DNA of 48,835 bases, from the NCBI RefSeq assembly GCF_947331445.1, contig NZ_CAMZOG010000028.1, positions 1 through 48,835 of the forward strand. Reading direction: 5' to 3'. This DNA comes from Parendozoicomonas sp. Alg238-R29. Lineage in GTDB: Bacteria > Pseudomonadota > Gammaproteobacteria > Pseudomonadales > Endozoicomonadaceae. Position numbers and translations under genes: made by a program. Positions 34,207-42,544 of this stretch are shown one piece after another; the first letter of the stretch is position 1; each line of letters begins with the position of its first letter. The notes beneath the pieces were generated by a model. The model saw nothing but the letters and a program-made list of their open reading frames with translations. It was not told the origin of the DNA and searched no databases.

Positions 34207-36483
34207 ATGAACGAACATCTTCAGGTCTCCAAAAGAAACGGGCAGCAGGAAGCTATCGACCTTGAAAAAATTCACAAGGTGATCACCTGGGCTGCTGAAG
34301 GGCTGGATAATGTGTCAGTTTCCCAGGTGGAACTGAAATCCCACATCCAGTTCTACAATGGTATCCAAACCACTGAGATTCACGAGACCCTGATTAAAGC
34401 CGCTGCCGACCTAATTTCTCGGGAAGCCCCCGATTACCAGTATCTGGCAGCCCGTTTGGCTATTTTCCATCTGCGTAAAAAAGCTTACGGCCAGTTTGAA
34501 CCACCTGCTTTATATGACCATGTAGGGCATCTGGTGGAACTGAAGAAATACGACGCCGCTCTATTAAAGGATTACACTCGGGAAGAGCTGGAACAGATTG
34601 ACAGTTTTATTGATCACAACCGCGATATGAATTTCAGTTATGCGGCGGTGAAGCAACTTGAAGGTAAATATCTGGTTCAGAATCGGGTCACCGGTGAATA
34701 CTTCGAAAGCCCACAGTTTCTTTACGCACTGATTGGTGCCAGCTTGTTTGCGGAGTATCCTAAAGAGACCAGACTGGACTACATTCGTCGTTTTTACGAT
34801 GCTGTCTCTACATTCCGTATTTCTCTGCCAACACCAATTATGGCTGGAGTCCGTACACCAACCCGTCAGTTCAGTTCTTGTGTTCTGATTGAGTGTGATG
34901 ACTCACTGGACTCCATTAATGCCACTGCCAGTGCCATTGTGAAATATGTAAGCCAACGTGCAGGTATCGGTATTAATGCTGGTCGTTTACGTGCCGTAGG
35001 CAGTCCCATCCGTGGTGGTGAGGCTTTCCATACTGGCTGCATTCCTTTTTATAAGCACTTCCAGACAGCGGTAAAATCCTGCTCCCAAGGTGGCGTTCGT
35101 GGTGGCGCGGCTACGCTGTTCTATCCCATCTGGCACTATGAAGTGGAAAACCTTCTGGTTCTGAAAAACAATCGTGGTGTCGAAGACAACCGGGTTCGCC
35201 ATATTGATTACGGCGTGCAACTGAACCGCCTGATGTATCAACGCCTTATAGAAGGTGGCAATATCACTCTGTTCTCTCCCAGTGATGTACCCGGACTCTA
35301 CGACGCCTTCTTTGAAGACCAAGACAAGTTTGAGCAGCTTTACACCCAATACGAACAAGACGACAGCATTCGCAAGAAAACCCTGAAAGCGGTTGAACTG
35401 TTCAGCCTGTTTGCTCAAGAGCGGGCCAGCACTGGTCGAATTTATTTGCAGAACGTTGACCACTGCAATACCCATAGCCCCTTTGATGCCAAGCAGGCGC
35501 CAATTCGTCAGAGTAATCTCTGCCTGGAAATTGCCCTACCTACGAAGCCTCTCCAGGATATTCACGATGAGCAGGCCGAAATTGCTCTCTGTACACTGGC
35601 GGCCTTTAACCTGGGAGCCCTTGACAGCCTGAATGAGCTGGAAGAGTTATCTGACCTGATTGTCCGAGCTCTTGATAGTCTTCTGGATTATCAGGACTAC
35701 CCGGTTGCCGCTGCCCACACCGCAACCATGGGGCGTCGTCCACTGGGTGTTGGTGTTATTAACTATGCCTACTATCTGGCGAAAAATGGTGGTCGCTACT
35801 CTGATGGCTCCGGTAACGCACTCACTCATAAAACCTTTGAAGCGATTCAGTATCATTTACTGAGAGCGTCCAATCAGCTGGCCAAAGAGAAAGGTGCCTG
35901 TCCGAAGTTTAACGAAACCGTTTACAGCAAAGGCATTCTTCCCATCGATACCTACAAAAAGGAACTCGATGAAATCTGCAATACGCCACTGCGTTTAGAT
36001 TGGGAAAGCCTGAGGGAAGAGATTAAAACCCACGGTTTGCGCAACTCAACCCTGACCGCGCTGATGCCTTCGGAAACCTCCTCGCAGATTTCCAATGCTA
36101 CCAACGGTATCGAGCCACCACGGGGTTTTATCAGCGTAAAGGCCAGCAAGGACGGTATTCTTAAGCAGGTTGTGCCTGAGTACGAAACCCTTCGTCATCA
36201 CTACGAACTGTTGTGGGACATCCCTGACAACAATGGTTACCTGCAACTGGTCGCCATTATGCAGAAGTTTATAGACCAGACTGCGTCGGCCAACACCAAC
36301 TACGATCCGTCTCGTTTTGAAGGCGGTAAAGTTCCGGTAAAAGTCATTCTCAAGGATCTGTTAACCGCTTATAAGCTGGGTGTGAAGACACTCTACTATC
36401 ACAACACCCGTGATGGCGCGAGCGACGCCCAGCATGTTGAGCAGGAAGATGACGGCTGCGCCGGCGGCGCCTGCAAGATCTAA
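34207..36483 (+). CDS. nrdA: Class Ia ribonucleoside-diphosphate reductase, alpha subunit
   Basis: NrdA carries the active site and allosteric sites of the aerobic ribonucleotide reductase. The 758-residue product aligns closely with E. coli NrdA by memory. It has the N-terminal ATP-cone, active-site Cys225 in FSSCVLIEC, Cys439 and Glu441 in SNLCLEIALP, Cys462, and the C-terminal redox pair Cys751/Cys756 in GCAGGACKI. The ATP-cone means dATP feedback on activity. nrdB and the yfaE-type ferredoxin follow on the same strand. Confidence 0.98.
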   Translation: MNEHLQVSKRNGQQEAIDLEKIHKVITWAAEGLDNVSVSQVELKSHIQFYNGIQTTEIHETLIKAAADLISREAPDYQYLAARLAIFHLRKKAYGQFEPPALYDHVGHLVELKKYDAALLKDYTREELEQIDSFIDHNRDMNFSYAAVKQLEGKYLVQNRVTGEYFESPQFLYALIGASLFAEYPKETRLDYIRRFYDAVSTFRISLPTPIMAGVRTPTRQFSSCVLIECDDSLDSINATASAIVKYVSQRAGIGINAGRLRAVGSPIRGGEAFHTGCIPFYKHFQTAVKSCSQGGVRGGAATLFYPIWHYEVENLLVLKNNRGVEDNRVRHIDYGVQLNRLMYQRLIEGGNITLFSPSDVPGLYDAFFEDQDKFEQLYTQYEQDDSIRKKTLKAVELFSLFAQERASTGRIYLQNVDHCNTHSPFDAKQAPIRQSNLCLEIALPTKPLQDIHDEQAEIALCTLAAFNLGALDSLNELEELSDLIVRALDSLLDYQDYPVAAAHTATMGRRPLGVGVINYAYYLAKNGGRYSDGSGNALTHKTFEAIQYHLLRASNQLAKEKGACPKFNETVYSKGILPIDTYKKELDEICNTPLRLDWESLREEIKTHGLRNSTLTALMPSETSSQISNATNGIEPPRGFISVKASKDGILKQVVPEYETLRHHYELLWDIPDNNGYLQLVAIMQKFIDQTASANTNYDPSRFEGGKVPVKVILKDLLTAYKLGVKTLYYHNTRDGASDAQHVEQEDDGCAGGACKI

Positions 36484-36494
36484 CTATTGAATAA

Positions 36495-36518
36495 GCCGCT
36501 GGCCACAACACTAGCGGC
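36495..36518 (+). other. Intercistronic hairpin between nrdA and nrdB
   Basis: GCCGCTGG pairs with CTAGCGGC (one wobble) around an eight-base loop, 12 bases after the nrdA stop codon. No T tract follows, so it more likely tunes mRNA stability or the nrdA:nrdB ratio than ends transcription. Confidence 0.4.
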
Positions 36519-36587
36519 GCAATATAAAAACAGTTATACCGAGACTCTCAGCGCACCTGCCAGCGCGCTTGTCAAAAGAAGGCGAAC

Positions 36588-37718
36588 ATGGCTTACACCA
36601 CTTTTAATCAAAACAATTTCGACGCCACCAAAGAGCCGATGTTTTTCGGCCAGAACGTGAACGTTGCCCGCTATGACGTGCAAAAGTACGCCATTTTCGA
36701 GCAACTTATTGAAAAACAGTTGTCGTTTTTCTGGCGCCCGGAAGAAGTTGACCTGTCTAACGATCGCAGTGACTTTGCCGGTCTTCCAGAACATGAGCGC
36801 CATATCTTTCTCAGCAACCTGAAATATCAAACGTTGCTGGATTCTGTTCAGGGTCGATCTCCTAACGTTGCCCTGCTACCGATTGTCTCAATTCCAGAGC
36901 TGGAAACCTGGATCGAAACCTGGTCTTTCAGTGAAACCATTCACTCCCGCTCTTACACCCACATCATGCGTAATGTGGTGGCTGAACCTGGTGAGATCTT
37001 TGATGACATTATCAACAACGACGCCATTGTCTCCCGCGCCACAGCCATCACTTGTTATTACGACGAACTGATTGAAGGTGTGCAACTGCTCAACACCCTG
37101 GGAGAAGGTAAACACACCATTAATGGCGAAACTGTCATTGTCTCCAAGCGGGAGTTGAAGAAAAAGCTTTATCTCACGCTGGTATCGGTCAATGTTCTGG
37201 AAGCTATCCGGTTCTATGTCAGCTTCGCCTGCAGCTTTGCTTTTGCGGAACGGGCCACAATGGAAGGCAATGCCAAAATCATCAAACTGATCGCCCGTGA
37301 CGAAGCTCTTCATCTTACCGGCACCCAGCACACCCTCCAGTTAATGGCGAGTGGTCGCGATGATCCGGAAATGGCAGAGATCGCCAGCGAACTCAAAGAT
37401 GAAGCTCGCCAGATCTTCCTTGATGCAGCAGAGCAGGAAAAAGAGTGGGCGGCTTACCTTTTCCGCGATGGCTCCATGATTGGCCTGAACAAAGACATTC
37501 TTGGCCAGTATGTTGAGTACATTACTGGTCAGCGTATGGCAGCTGTTGGCTTTGAGTCCCCATTCACCATCACTCAAAATCCACTGCCATGGATGAATAG
37601 CTGGTTAAACAGTGACAATGTTCAAGTTGCGCCCCAGGAAGTTGAAGTGAGCTCTTATCTGGTCGGACAGATTGACAGTGATGTCGACAGTGATGACTTT
37701 GATGGTTTTTCCCTGTAA
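36588..37718 (+). CDS. nrdB: Class Ia ribonucleoside-diphosphate reductase, beta subunit
   Basis: NrdB houses the diferric-tyrosyl radical cofactor. The 376-residue product has radical Tyr123 in [11 protein letters not shown], metal ligands Asp85, Glu116 and His119, and later Glu and His ligands in the segments [12 protein letters not shown] and [12 protein letters not shown]. The C-terminal tail ([18 protein letters not shown]) is the part that docks into NrdA. AGAAGGCG precedes the ATG. The match to E. coli NrdB is close over its whole length. Confidence 0.98.
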   Translation: MAYTTFNQNNFDATKEPMFFGQNVNVARYDVQKYAIFEQLIEKQLSFFWRPEEVDLSNDRSDFAGLPEHERHIFLSNLKYQTLLDSVQGRSPNVALLPIVSIPELETWIETWSFSETIHSRSYTHIMRNVVAEPGEIFDDIINNDAIVSRATAITCYYDELIEGVQLLNTLGEGKHTINGETVIVSKRELKKKLYLTLVSVNVLEAIRFYVSFACSFAFAERATMEGNAKIIKLIARDEALHLTGTQHTLQLMASGRDDPEMAEIASELKDEARQIFLDAAEQEKEWAAYLFRDGSMIGLNKDILGQYVEYITGQRMAAVGFESPFTITQNPLPWMNSWLNSDNVQVAPQEVEVSSYLVGQIDSDVDSDDFDGFSL

Positions 37719-37743
37719 CTCTTACTTTAGGCAAGGCAACTCT

Positions 37744-38034
37744 ATGGCCAATATCGTAAAAATCCAGGATGGTTACAGCTTTCTGCCCAGACCCGGGGAA
37801 ACGCTTCTGGAAGCCCTGGAAGAACAAGATATTGCCATGGAGTACCAATGTCGTCAGGGATACTGTGGCAGTTGCCAAGTTAAACTGGTGGACGGTGCCG
37901 TTGAGTATGCTGAGCAGCCACTGGCCTTTGTGCAGGAGGGGCATATTCTGCCCTGCTGCTGTCAGACCAAATCTGACGTAACACTGGAGCTGCCTCACCC
38001 TCTTGAGGTGCTGCAACGTAAAGCGTCTGCCTAG
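37744..38034 (+). CDS. yfaE: YfaE-type 2Fe-2S ferredoxin for NrdB cofactor maintenance
   Basis: YfaE delivers electrons to re-form the diferric-tyrosyl radical of NrdB. The 96-residue product has the plant-type ferredoxin motif with Cys36, Cys41 and Cys44 (CRQGYCGSC) and a Cys triplet at 71-73 (ILPCCCQ) that supplies the fourth ligand. I chose the ATG at 37744, 25 bases past the nrdB stop; the open frame extends upstream into nrdB but those residues are not ferredoxin-like. The order nrdA-nrdB-yfaE is that of enterobacteria. Confidence 0.95.
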   Translation: MANIVKIQDGYSFLPRPGETLLEALEEQDIAMEYQCRQGYCGSCQVKLVDGAVEYAEQPLAFVQEGHILPCCCQTKSDVTLELPHPLEVLQRKASA

Positions 38035-38049
38035 ATCTCCAGCATGCCC

Positions 38050-38090
38050 TTGACCGAAGGTGTGTAAAACGTATAATGCCGCGCAATTTG
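38050..38090 (+). promoter_or_regulatory. pyrBI promoter with AATTTG start region
   Basis: TTGACC (38050-38055) and a perfect TATAAT (38072-38077) are 16 bases apart. The next bases, GCCGCGCAATTTG, closely resemble the E. coli pyrBI start region. There an AAUUUG start makes RNA polymerase stutter and add extra U residues when UTP is high. The same control is inferred here from the conserved AATTTG at 38085-38090. Confidence 0.8.
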
Positions 38091-38164
38091 TCTGGAGATA
38101 CTGTAGCCTTAGTTCAGACAAAGCTGTTTCAGGTTTGAATATTTACCGGATTGGCGGATTTTTT

Positions 38165-38356
38165 ATGAAGGCAGTTTTTACTCGCATAACTTCTGCACGC
38201 CGCTGCAAGCCGGACACCTTTCTTCTTTTTAAAAAGCTCCTATTTCAGGGGCTTTTTTTTGGTTTCAACATCTATCACCCAATATTGTTACCAATAACCG
38301 GTGCCATTCAAACCCTGACACAAAAACAGGCTCACAAAGCTATAAAGGACAGGTAA
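38165..38356 (+). CDS. pyrL: PyrL-like leader peptide of the pyrBI operon
   Basis: This 63-codon frame begins with ATG six bases after GGCGGA, a good ribosome binding site. It reads through the U-rich tract and the attenuator hairpin and stops seven bases before the pyrB start codon. That layout is the one needed for UTP-sensitive attenuation. When UTP is scarce, polymerase pauses in the U-rich tract and the trailing ribosome covers the hairpin, so pyrB is transcribed. The product ([17 protein letters not shown] in the middle) is not expected to have a function of its own and differs in sequence from the 44-residue E. coli leader. Confidence 0.75.
   Translation: MKAVFTRITSARRCKPDTFLLFKKLLFQGLFFGFNIYHPILLPITGAIQTLTQKQAHKAIKDR
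38231..38260 (+). terminator. pyrBI attenuator
   Basis: AAAAGCTCC pairs with GGGGCTTTT (one U-G pair) around the loop TATTTCA and runs into eight T bases. It follows a pyrimidine-rich pause tract (CTTTCTTCTTTTT) and lies about 100 bases before pyrB, inside the leader frame. Confidence 0.9.
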
Positions 38357-38363
38357 GCTCGAT

Positions 38364-39287
38364 ATGACTAATCCGCTCTATCAGAAGCATATAGTCTCCA
38401 TCACCGACCTCACCCGGGAAGAACTGGAGCTCATCGTATCTACTGCAGAGGCCCTGAAAACCAACCCACGTCCAGACCTGTTAAAAGGGAAAGTGATTGC
38501 CAGCTGTTTTTTTGAGGCATCTACCCGTACTCGCCTCTCCTTCGAAACGGCTGTTCAGCGTCTGGGCGGCACGTTTATTGGCTTCGCTGATGGTGGTAAC
38601 ACCTCTCTGGCGAAAAAAGGTGAAACACTGGCGGACTCTGTACAGGTTATTTCTTCCTACACAGATGCCTTTGTTATGCGTCACCCTCAGGAAGGCGCAG
38701 CCCGCCTGGCCTCTGAATTTTCTACTGTACCAGTGATCAACGGCGGTGACGGTTCTAATCAGCATCCAACCCAGACACTTCTGGATCTGTTCAGTATTTA
38801 TGAATCCCAAGGCACTCTCGATGGCCTGAAAGTCGCCTTCTGCGGTGATTTGAAGTATGGCCGCACAGTGCATTCTCTAGCTCAGGCCCTGTGCAACTTT
38901 GGCGCTGAGTTTACCTTTCTGGCTCCTGATGCCTTATATATGCCTGATTTCCTACTGGATGACTTTGAAGAGAGCAGCATTAAGTTCAAGCGCGTCCATG
39001 ACTTCAACGAAGTCGCCCACGATGCAGATATCATTTATATGACCCGTGTGCAGAAAGAGCGTTTTGATGAGACCGAATACAAACACATCGCCTCCCGTTA
39101 CATCCTGACAGCAGATCACCTGAAAGAAGCCAAACCTAATATGCGGGTTCTGCACCCTCTGCCCCGGGTTGATGAAATCACCGTAGATGTGGATCACACG
39201 CCTCATGCGTACTACTTCCAGCAGGCAGAAAACGGTGTTTACGCCCGCGAAGCCCTGTTGGCACTGGTTCTGAACGAAACTATTTGA
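38364..39287 (+). CDS. pyrB: Aspartate carbamoyltransferase catalytic subunit
   Basis: PyrB makes N-carbamoyl-aspartate, the committed step of pyrimidine synthesis. The 307-residue product has the carbamoyl-phosphate loop STRTR at 53-57, the mobile Ser/Lys loop ([12 protein letters not shown]), the [13 protein letters not shown] segment and C-terminal HPLPRVDEI. Size and motifs match E. coli PyrB. pyrI follows after 11 bases, so the enzyme is the allosteric dodecamer type, which CTP inhibits in E. coli. Confidence 0.98.
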   Translation: MTNPLYQKHIVSITDLTREELELIVSTAEALKTNPRPDLLKGKVIASCFFEASTRTRLSFETAVQRLGGTFIGFADGGNTSLAKKGETLADSVQVISSYTDAFVMRHPQEGAARLASEFSTVPVINGGDGSNQHPTQTLLDLFSIYESQGTLDGLKVAFCGDLKYGRTVHSLAQALCNFGAEFTFLAPDALYMPDFLLDDFEESSIKFKRVHDFNEVAHDADIIYMTRVQKERFDETEYKHIASRYILTADHLKEAKPNMRVLHPLPRVDEITVDVDHTPHAYYFQQAENGVYAREALLALVLNETI

Positions 39288-39298
39288 GGTTGGATATC

Positions 39299-39760
39299 AT
39301 GGTCGAGAAGAAAAAACTTCAGGTCGAAGCCATCAACACCGGCACCGTAATTGATCACATCCCGGCTGGACAAGGCGTAAAGATCCTCAGCCAGCTGCAG
39401 CTGCTGGGAACCGATCTGCGCATCACAGTTGGTTTCAACTTACCCAGTAAGGAACTGGGGCTGAAAGATATCATTAAAGTTGAAAACCGCCTGTTCAACG
39501 AAACAGAAGCCAGCGAACTGGGGCTGTTTGCGCCTCAGGCCACCATCAATGTGATTGAGGATTACACTGTTCGCGGCAAGTTTAAAATGAGCGCACCTGA
39601 GAAACTGGAGGGGGTATTTGAATGCCCTAACTCCAACTGTGTAACCCACAACGAACCGGTACAAAGCTCCTTTACCCTTAAGGAACGCAACAGCGATATT
39701 CAGATGAAGTGCAAATATTGCGAAAAAAGCTTCAGCAAGGATATCGTAGCAGGGCTCTAA
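39299..39760 (+). CDS. pyrI: Aspartate carbamoyltransferase regulatory subunit
   Basis: PyrI binds CTP/ATP and zinc and holds the PyrB trimers together. The 153-residue product starts MVEKKKLQVEAI and has the VIDHIP nucleotide-site region. The four zinc cysteines Cys109, Cys114, Cys138 and Cys141 sit at the same numbers as in the E. coli protein. I chose the ATG at 39299, three bases after GAGGTTGGA; an upstream TTG that overlaps pyrB is less likely. Confidence 0.97.
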   Translation: MVEKKKLQVEAINTGTVIDHIPAGQGVKILSQLQLLGTDLRITVGFNLPSKELGLKDIIKVENRLFNETEASELGLFAPQATINVIEDYTVRGKFKMSAPEKLEGVFECPNSNCVTHNEPVQSSFTLKERNSDIQMKCKYCEKSFSKDIVAGL

Positions 39761-39770
39761 ATGATCCATT

Positions 39771-39803
39771 TCCGGTCAGACTGTGTTAAGCAGCCTGACC
39801 GGA
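39771..39803 (+). terminator. Possible terminator after pyrBI
   Basis: TCCGGTCAG pairs exactly with CTGACCGGA around a 15-base loop, ten bases after the pyrI stop codon. There is no T run after it, so its role is inferred from position. Confidence 0.5.
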
Positions 39804-39942
39804 GTGTTAGCCATACTGACAAAACCGCTCTCAAGCCCCCGTTTACGCCCTCCTGTTACGGAACCCACCCCCGAATTCGCTTTCTAAACGTTGGAAGCAG
39901 GCTCCATTTTAAAGGCCTGCATGGGTAAGAAAGGAGAGGATT

Positions 39943-40218
39943 ATGAGCAGTATTCGCCCTACAGCCATGCCTCCAACAGGTTATAGCCTAAATACGGCCA
40001 TGGCACACTTTGAAGAAGAGAAGACCTTCTTTGGACCAATGTTCGTTGTTGTTGCACCTTACACCCGGCGCCGATTGAAGCACCTGAGATCCCGACGGGA
40101 GCGAGAGCGAGCAGCCTCTACCCTTGGTAGAGTTATCAGACGTTTCCGTACTGGCAGAAGCATGATGCGAAAACGTAAGCAGCCAAAATACTACAGAGAC
40201 TCAACTCTAGACGATTAA
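39943..40218 (+). CDS. Small basic protein of unknown function (91 residues)
   Basis: I do not recognise this protein. The first 40 residues include SSIRPTAMPPTGYSLNTAMA and a hydrophobic patch FFGPMFVVVAPY. The rest is strikingly Arg/Lys-rich (TRRRLKHLRSRRERERAAST, then VIRRFRTGRSMMRKRKQPK), which suggests nucleic-acid or membrane-surface binding. AAGGAGAGG before the ATG is a strong ribosome binding site, the best argument that it is a real gene. A hairpin follows the stop. It stands alone between pyrI and rhlB. Confidence 0.65.
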   Translation: MSSIRPTAMPPTGYSLNTAMAHFEEEKTFFGPMFVVVAPYTRRRLKHLRSRRERERAASTLGRVIRRFRTGRSMMRKRKQPKYYRDSTLDD

Positions 40219-40230
40219 ACTGCCAAACCC

Positions 40231-40257
40231 ATCAGCCTGAGCAGAATTCAGGCTGAT
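40231..40257. terminator. Hairpin after the small basic protein gene
   Basis: ATCAGCCTGA pairs exactly with TCAGGCTGAT around a seven-base loop, 12 bases after the stop codon. No T tract follows. Confidence 0.5.
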
Positions 40258-40537
40258 TCAAAGCGCCCAAATCACACCCACTGTCGACAACTGAGACCCA
40301 GCAGTCGATAATGCTCTGATTGCCGCACCCTAATATTCTGAGTGCCTGACCATTCTCCGGCGGAGGTTCCCTGCCAAAAAACAGAAACGGCGAGGGGACA
40401 GAAGCTGGATTTACGACCCTCACAAATAGTATCAGGCCACCACTTCAGAACCACGGTGCCCACAACAGCCGTGAATAGCAGGTTCAAGTTGACCCAGCTT
40501 CAGGCTGTTTTACCTAACGAGAAGGAAACAACCAGGT
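40258..40537 (+). other. Gap upstream of rhlB
   Basis: With the hairpin before it, this makes a 319-base region without a supported gene. It must carry the rhlB promoter, but no strong -35/-10 pair stands out. An 89-codon frame starting at 40342 runs into rhlB in another phase; its composition is unlike a protein and I regard it as chance. Confidence 0.4.
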
Positions 40538-41953
40538 TTGAGTGGTTTTCTAAATATTTTCAGCCGGTCCAAGAAAAAGCGCGCGACAGCCGGCACGCGT
40601 CGCAACAGTGACAGCTCCTCTCAGGGAAACAGCTCCTCAGCCCATCCCCCAAAGAGTCAGGATTCCAGGTCATACCGTGATGATGACCAGAAAAAACGTG
40701 GCCGCCACCCCCATAAACGCCACAAGCGTCATCAGGAAAAATCCACTCAACCGGTGAATAACTGGAATCCAAGCCAGTTTCAGGTACCGGTGGAAGAAGG
40801 CAAATCACGCTTCCATGATTTCGACCTTCCGAATGAGTTGCTTCACGCTGTTGCCGATCTTGGCTTCAAGTACTGCACGCCGATTCAAGCCGAAGTATTA
40901 GGAGCCACCCTGCAAGGCCGAGACGCTATCGGTAAGGCTCAGACCGGTACAGGAAAAACGGCAGCATTCCTGGTCGCCACCATTAAGCAATTACTGGAAA
41001 CCCCTGCTCCGGATGAACGTTACCTGGGTGAACCTCGAGCCTTGGTTATTGCCCCTACCCGGGAGCTGGCCATGCAGATTCACAAAGATGCCGAAGCTCT
41101 GACCAAACACACCAAGCTGCACACTGTTATGGTGGTTGGCGGCATGGACTATGAAAAGCAGCGCCAGCAGCTTCAGCAAGAATACGTTGATATTCTAGTT
41201 GCCACCCCAGGTCGTCTGCTGGATTACTGCGAGCGCAGGGATATCCATTTAGACCTTGTTGAAACCATGGTGATAGATGAAGCCGATCGTATGCTGGATA
41301 TGGGCTTTATCCCTCAAGTACGCCGAATAATCCGCTCCACTCCGCGTCCTGGCGACAGGCAAACTTTACTGTTCTCAGCCACGTTCAGTGAAGATGTTCT
41401 GCGACTGGGAGAGCAATGGACCTGGAACCCACTGAAGGTAGAAATTGAGCCGGACAGTGTTGCAACAGATACGGTTGATCAAAAGGTCTGGATTGTCAGT
41501 ACCGAAGAGAAATACAAGATCCTCTATAACCTGATCAACCGCCACAATCTTGAACGAGTCATAGTCTTTACCAACAGAAGAGACCAAACCCGTCGCTTAG
41601 CCGAGAAATTGCGCAAAGATAAAATCCGCGCTGATATGCTGTCGGGCGATGTTCCGCAGAAAAAACGCATTAGAACCCTGGAAGACTTCCGTGCTGGAAA
41701 ATTGCAGGTTCTAGTGGCAACAGATGTCGCCGGTCGGGGCATTCACATTGATGGTATTTCTCATGTTGTGAATTATCACCTGCCGGAAGACCCAGAAGAT
41801 TATGTCCACCGCATAGGCCGTACCGGTCGTGCTGGTACTACTGGCACATCTGTCAGCTTTGCCTGTGAAGACGACTCCTTCCTGATTCCAACACTGGAAG
41901 AGCTGCTGGGGGATCGACTCAGCTGCACACGCCCACCAGAAGAACTGTTTTAA
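40538..41953 (+). CDS. rhlB: DEAD-box ATP-dependent RNA helicase RhlB
   Basis: RhlB unwinds RNA for the RNase E degradosome. The 471-residue product has a basic, low-complexity N-terminal 75 residues, then the helicase core. The Q motif region is [12 protein letters not shown], Walker A is AQTGTGKT (134-141), motif II is DEAD (247-250), motif III is SAT (280-282) and motif VI is [10 protein letters not shown]. The N-terminal extension and short C-terminus match the Pseudomonas-type RhlB; SrmB/RhlE are alternatives but fit less well. The start is a TTG with AAGGA 11 bases before it; no ATG is available near the N-terminus. Confidence 0.9.
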   Translation: MSGFLNIFSRSKKKRATAGTRRNSDSSSQGNSSSAHPPKSQDSRSYRDDDQKKRGRHPHKRHKRHQEKSTQPVNNWNPSQFQVPVEEGKSRFHDFDLPNELLHAVADLGFKYCTPIQAEVLGATLQGRDAIGKAQTGTGKTAAFLVATIKQLLETPAPDERYLGEPRALVIAPTRELAMQIHKDAEALTKHTKLHTVMVVGGMDYEKQRQQLQQEYVDILVATPGRLLDYCERRDIHLDLVETMVIDEADRMLDMGFIPQVRRIIRSTPRPGDRQTLLFSATFSEDVLRLGEQWTWNPLKVEIEPDSVATDTVDQKVWIVSTEEKYKILYNLINRHNLERVIVFTNRRDQTRRLAEKLRKDKIRADMLSGDVPQKKRIRTLEDFRAGKLQVLVATDVAGRGIHIDGISHVVNYHLPEDPEDYVHRIGRTGRAGTTGTSVSFACEDDSFLIPTLEELLGDRLSCTRPPEELF

Positions 41954-41975
41954 TCACTCTCTGGGCAAAAGGAAA

Positions 41976-42007
41976 ATGGCCGCTCTTCTGGAAAGCGGCT
42001 ATTTTTC
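41976..42007. terminator. Terminator between convergent rhlB and the split-barrel gene
   Basis: ATGGCCGCT pairs with AGCGGCTAT (one wobble) and is followed by TTTTT on the plus strand. On the minus strand an A/T-rich flank (CATTTTCC) follows the stem, so it may work both ways. Confidence 0.8.
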
Positions 42008-42009
42008 AT

Positions 42010-42477
42010 TCAGGGAATCTCAACCGCGACTCTTTTATCCAACAACAGATTGTCTTCCCACTCCGGCTCATGCAGGGTAAATGCTTCATCCGTGTCGAGG
42101 CAGAAAATACGACACGGACTATTCTCCTGATAGTCTTCTACACGACCGGACACTCCAAGCTCTGTACGCTTCATATAAATACCCAGCGCATAACTCAGCT
42201 GCTCCCCCTGACAAATGCTCACCATCCCAGACAGGTATAAAGCAGACACTTCATGGGATACTCCAGGAGGTTCATAAATCACCGCACTGGCTTTTGGGTT
42301 TTCAGCGAGGTTTTGGGAATGCCTGCCACTGCTGGCAGAAATCCAGAATAATCGCCAATGTTCATCAAACGCATAAAACAAAGGTGTAGACCACGGCTCC
42401 GCCCGGCTGTTAGCTGTGGAAAATACACAGTAGTGATTACTTTTCAACAACTCTTCCGGAGTCAATTTGGTTCCCAT
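42010..42477 (-). CDS. Pyridoxamine-phosphate-oxidase-like flavin split-barrel protein
   Basis: The 155-residue product looks like a small FMN-binding split-barrel protein of the YhbP/PNPOx-like group. It opens with HYCVFSTANSRAEPWSTPLFYAFDE, seen here as two strands, then LFWISASSGRHSQNLAENPKAS, a typical beta strand and helix around the flavin phosphate (quoted in part: WISASSGRHSQNL). AGAGGAAAG precedes the ATG. The substrate is unknown; many relatives are uncharacterised. It is convergent with rhlB. Confidence 0.78.
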   Translation of the reverse strand: MGTKLTPEELLKSNHYCVFSTANSRAEPWSTPLFYAFDEHWRLFWISASSGRHSQNLAENPKASAVIYEPPGVSHEVSALYLSGMVSICQGEQLSYALGIYMKRTELGVSGRVEDYQENSPCRIFCLDTDEAFTLHEPEWEDNLLLDKRVAVEIP

Positions 42478-42544
42478 ACACTTTCCTCTTACAACAGAAA
42501 AACCAGCAGCACCTCAAAACACCCCGTGCCACCTTACAAGACGA

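Noticed and set aside
40342-40611. 89-codon frame upstream of and overlapping rhlB
   Set aside because: No ribosome binding site, unnatural composition and overlap with the rhlB start in another phase.
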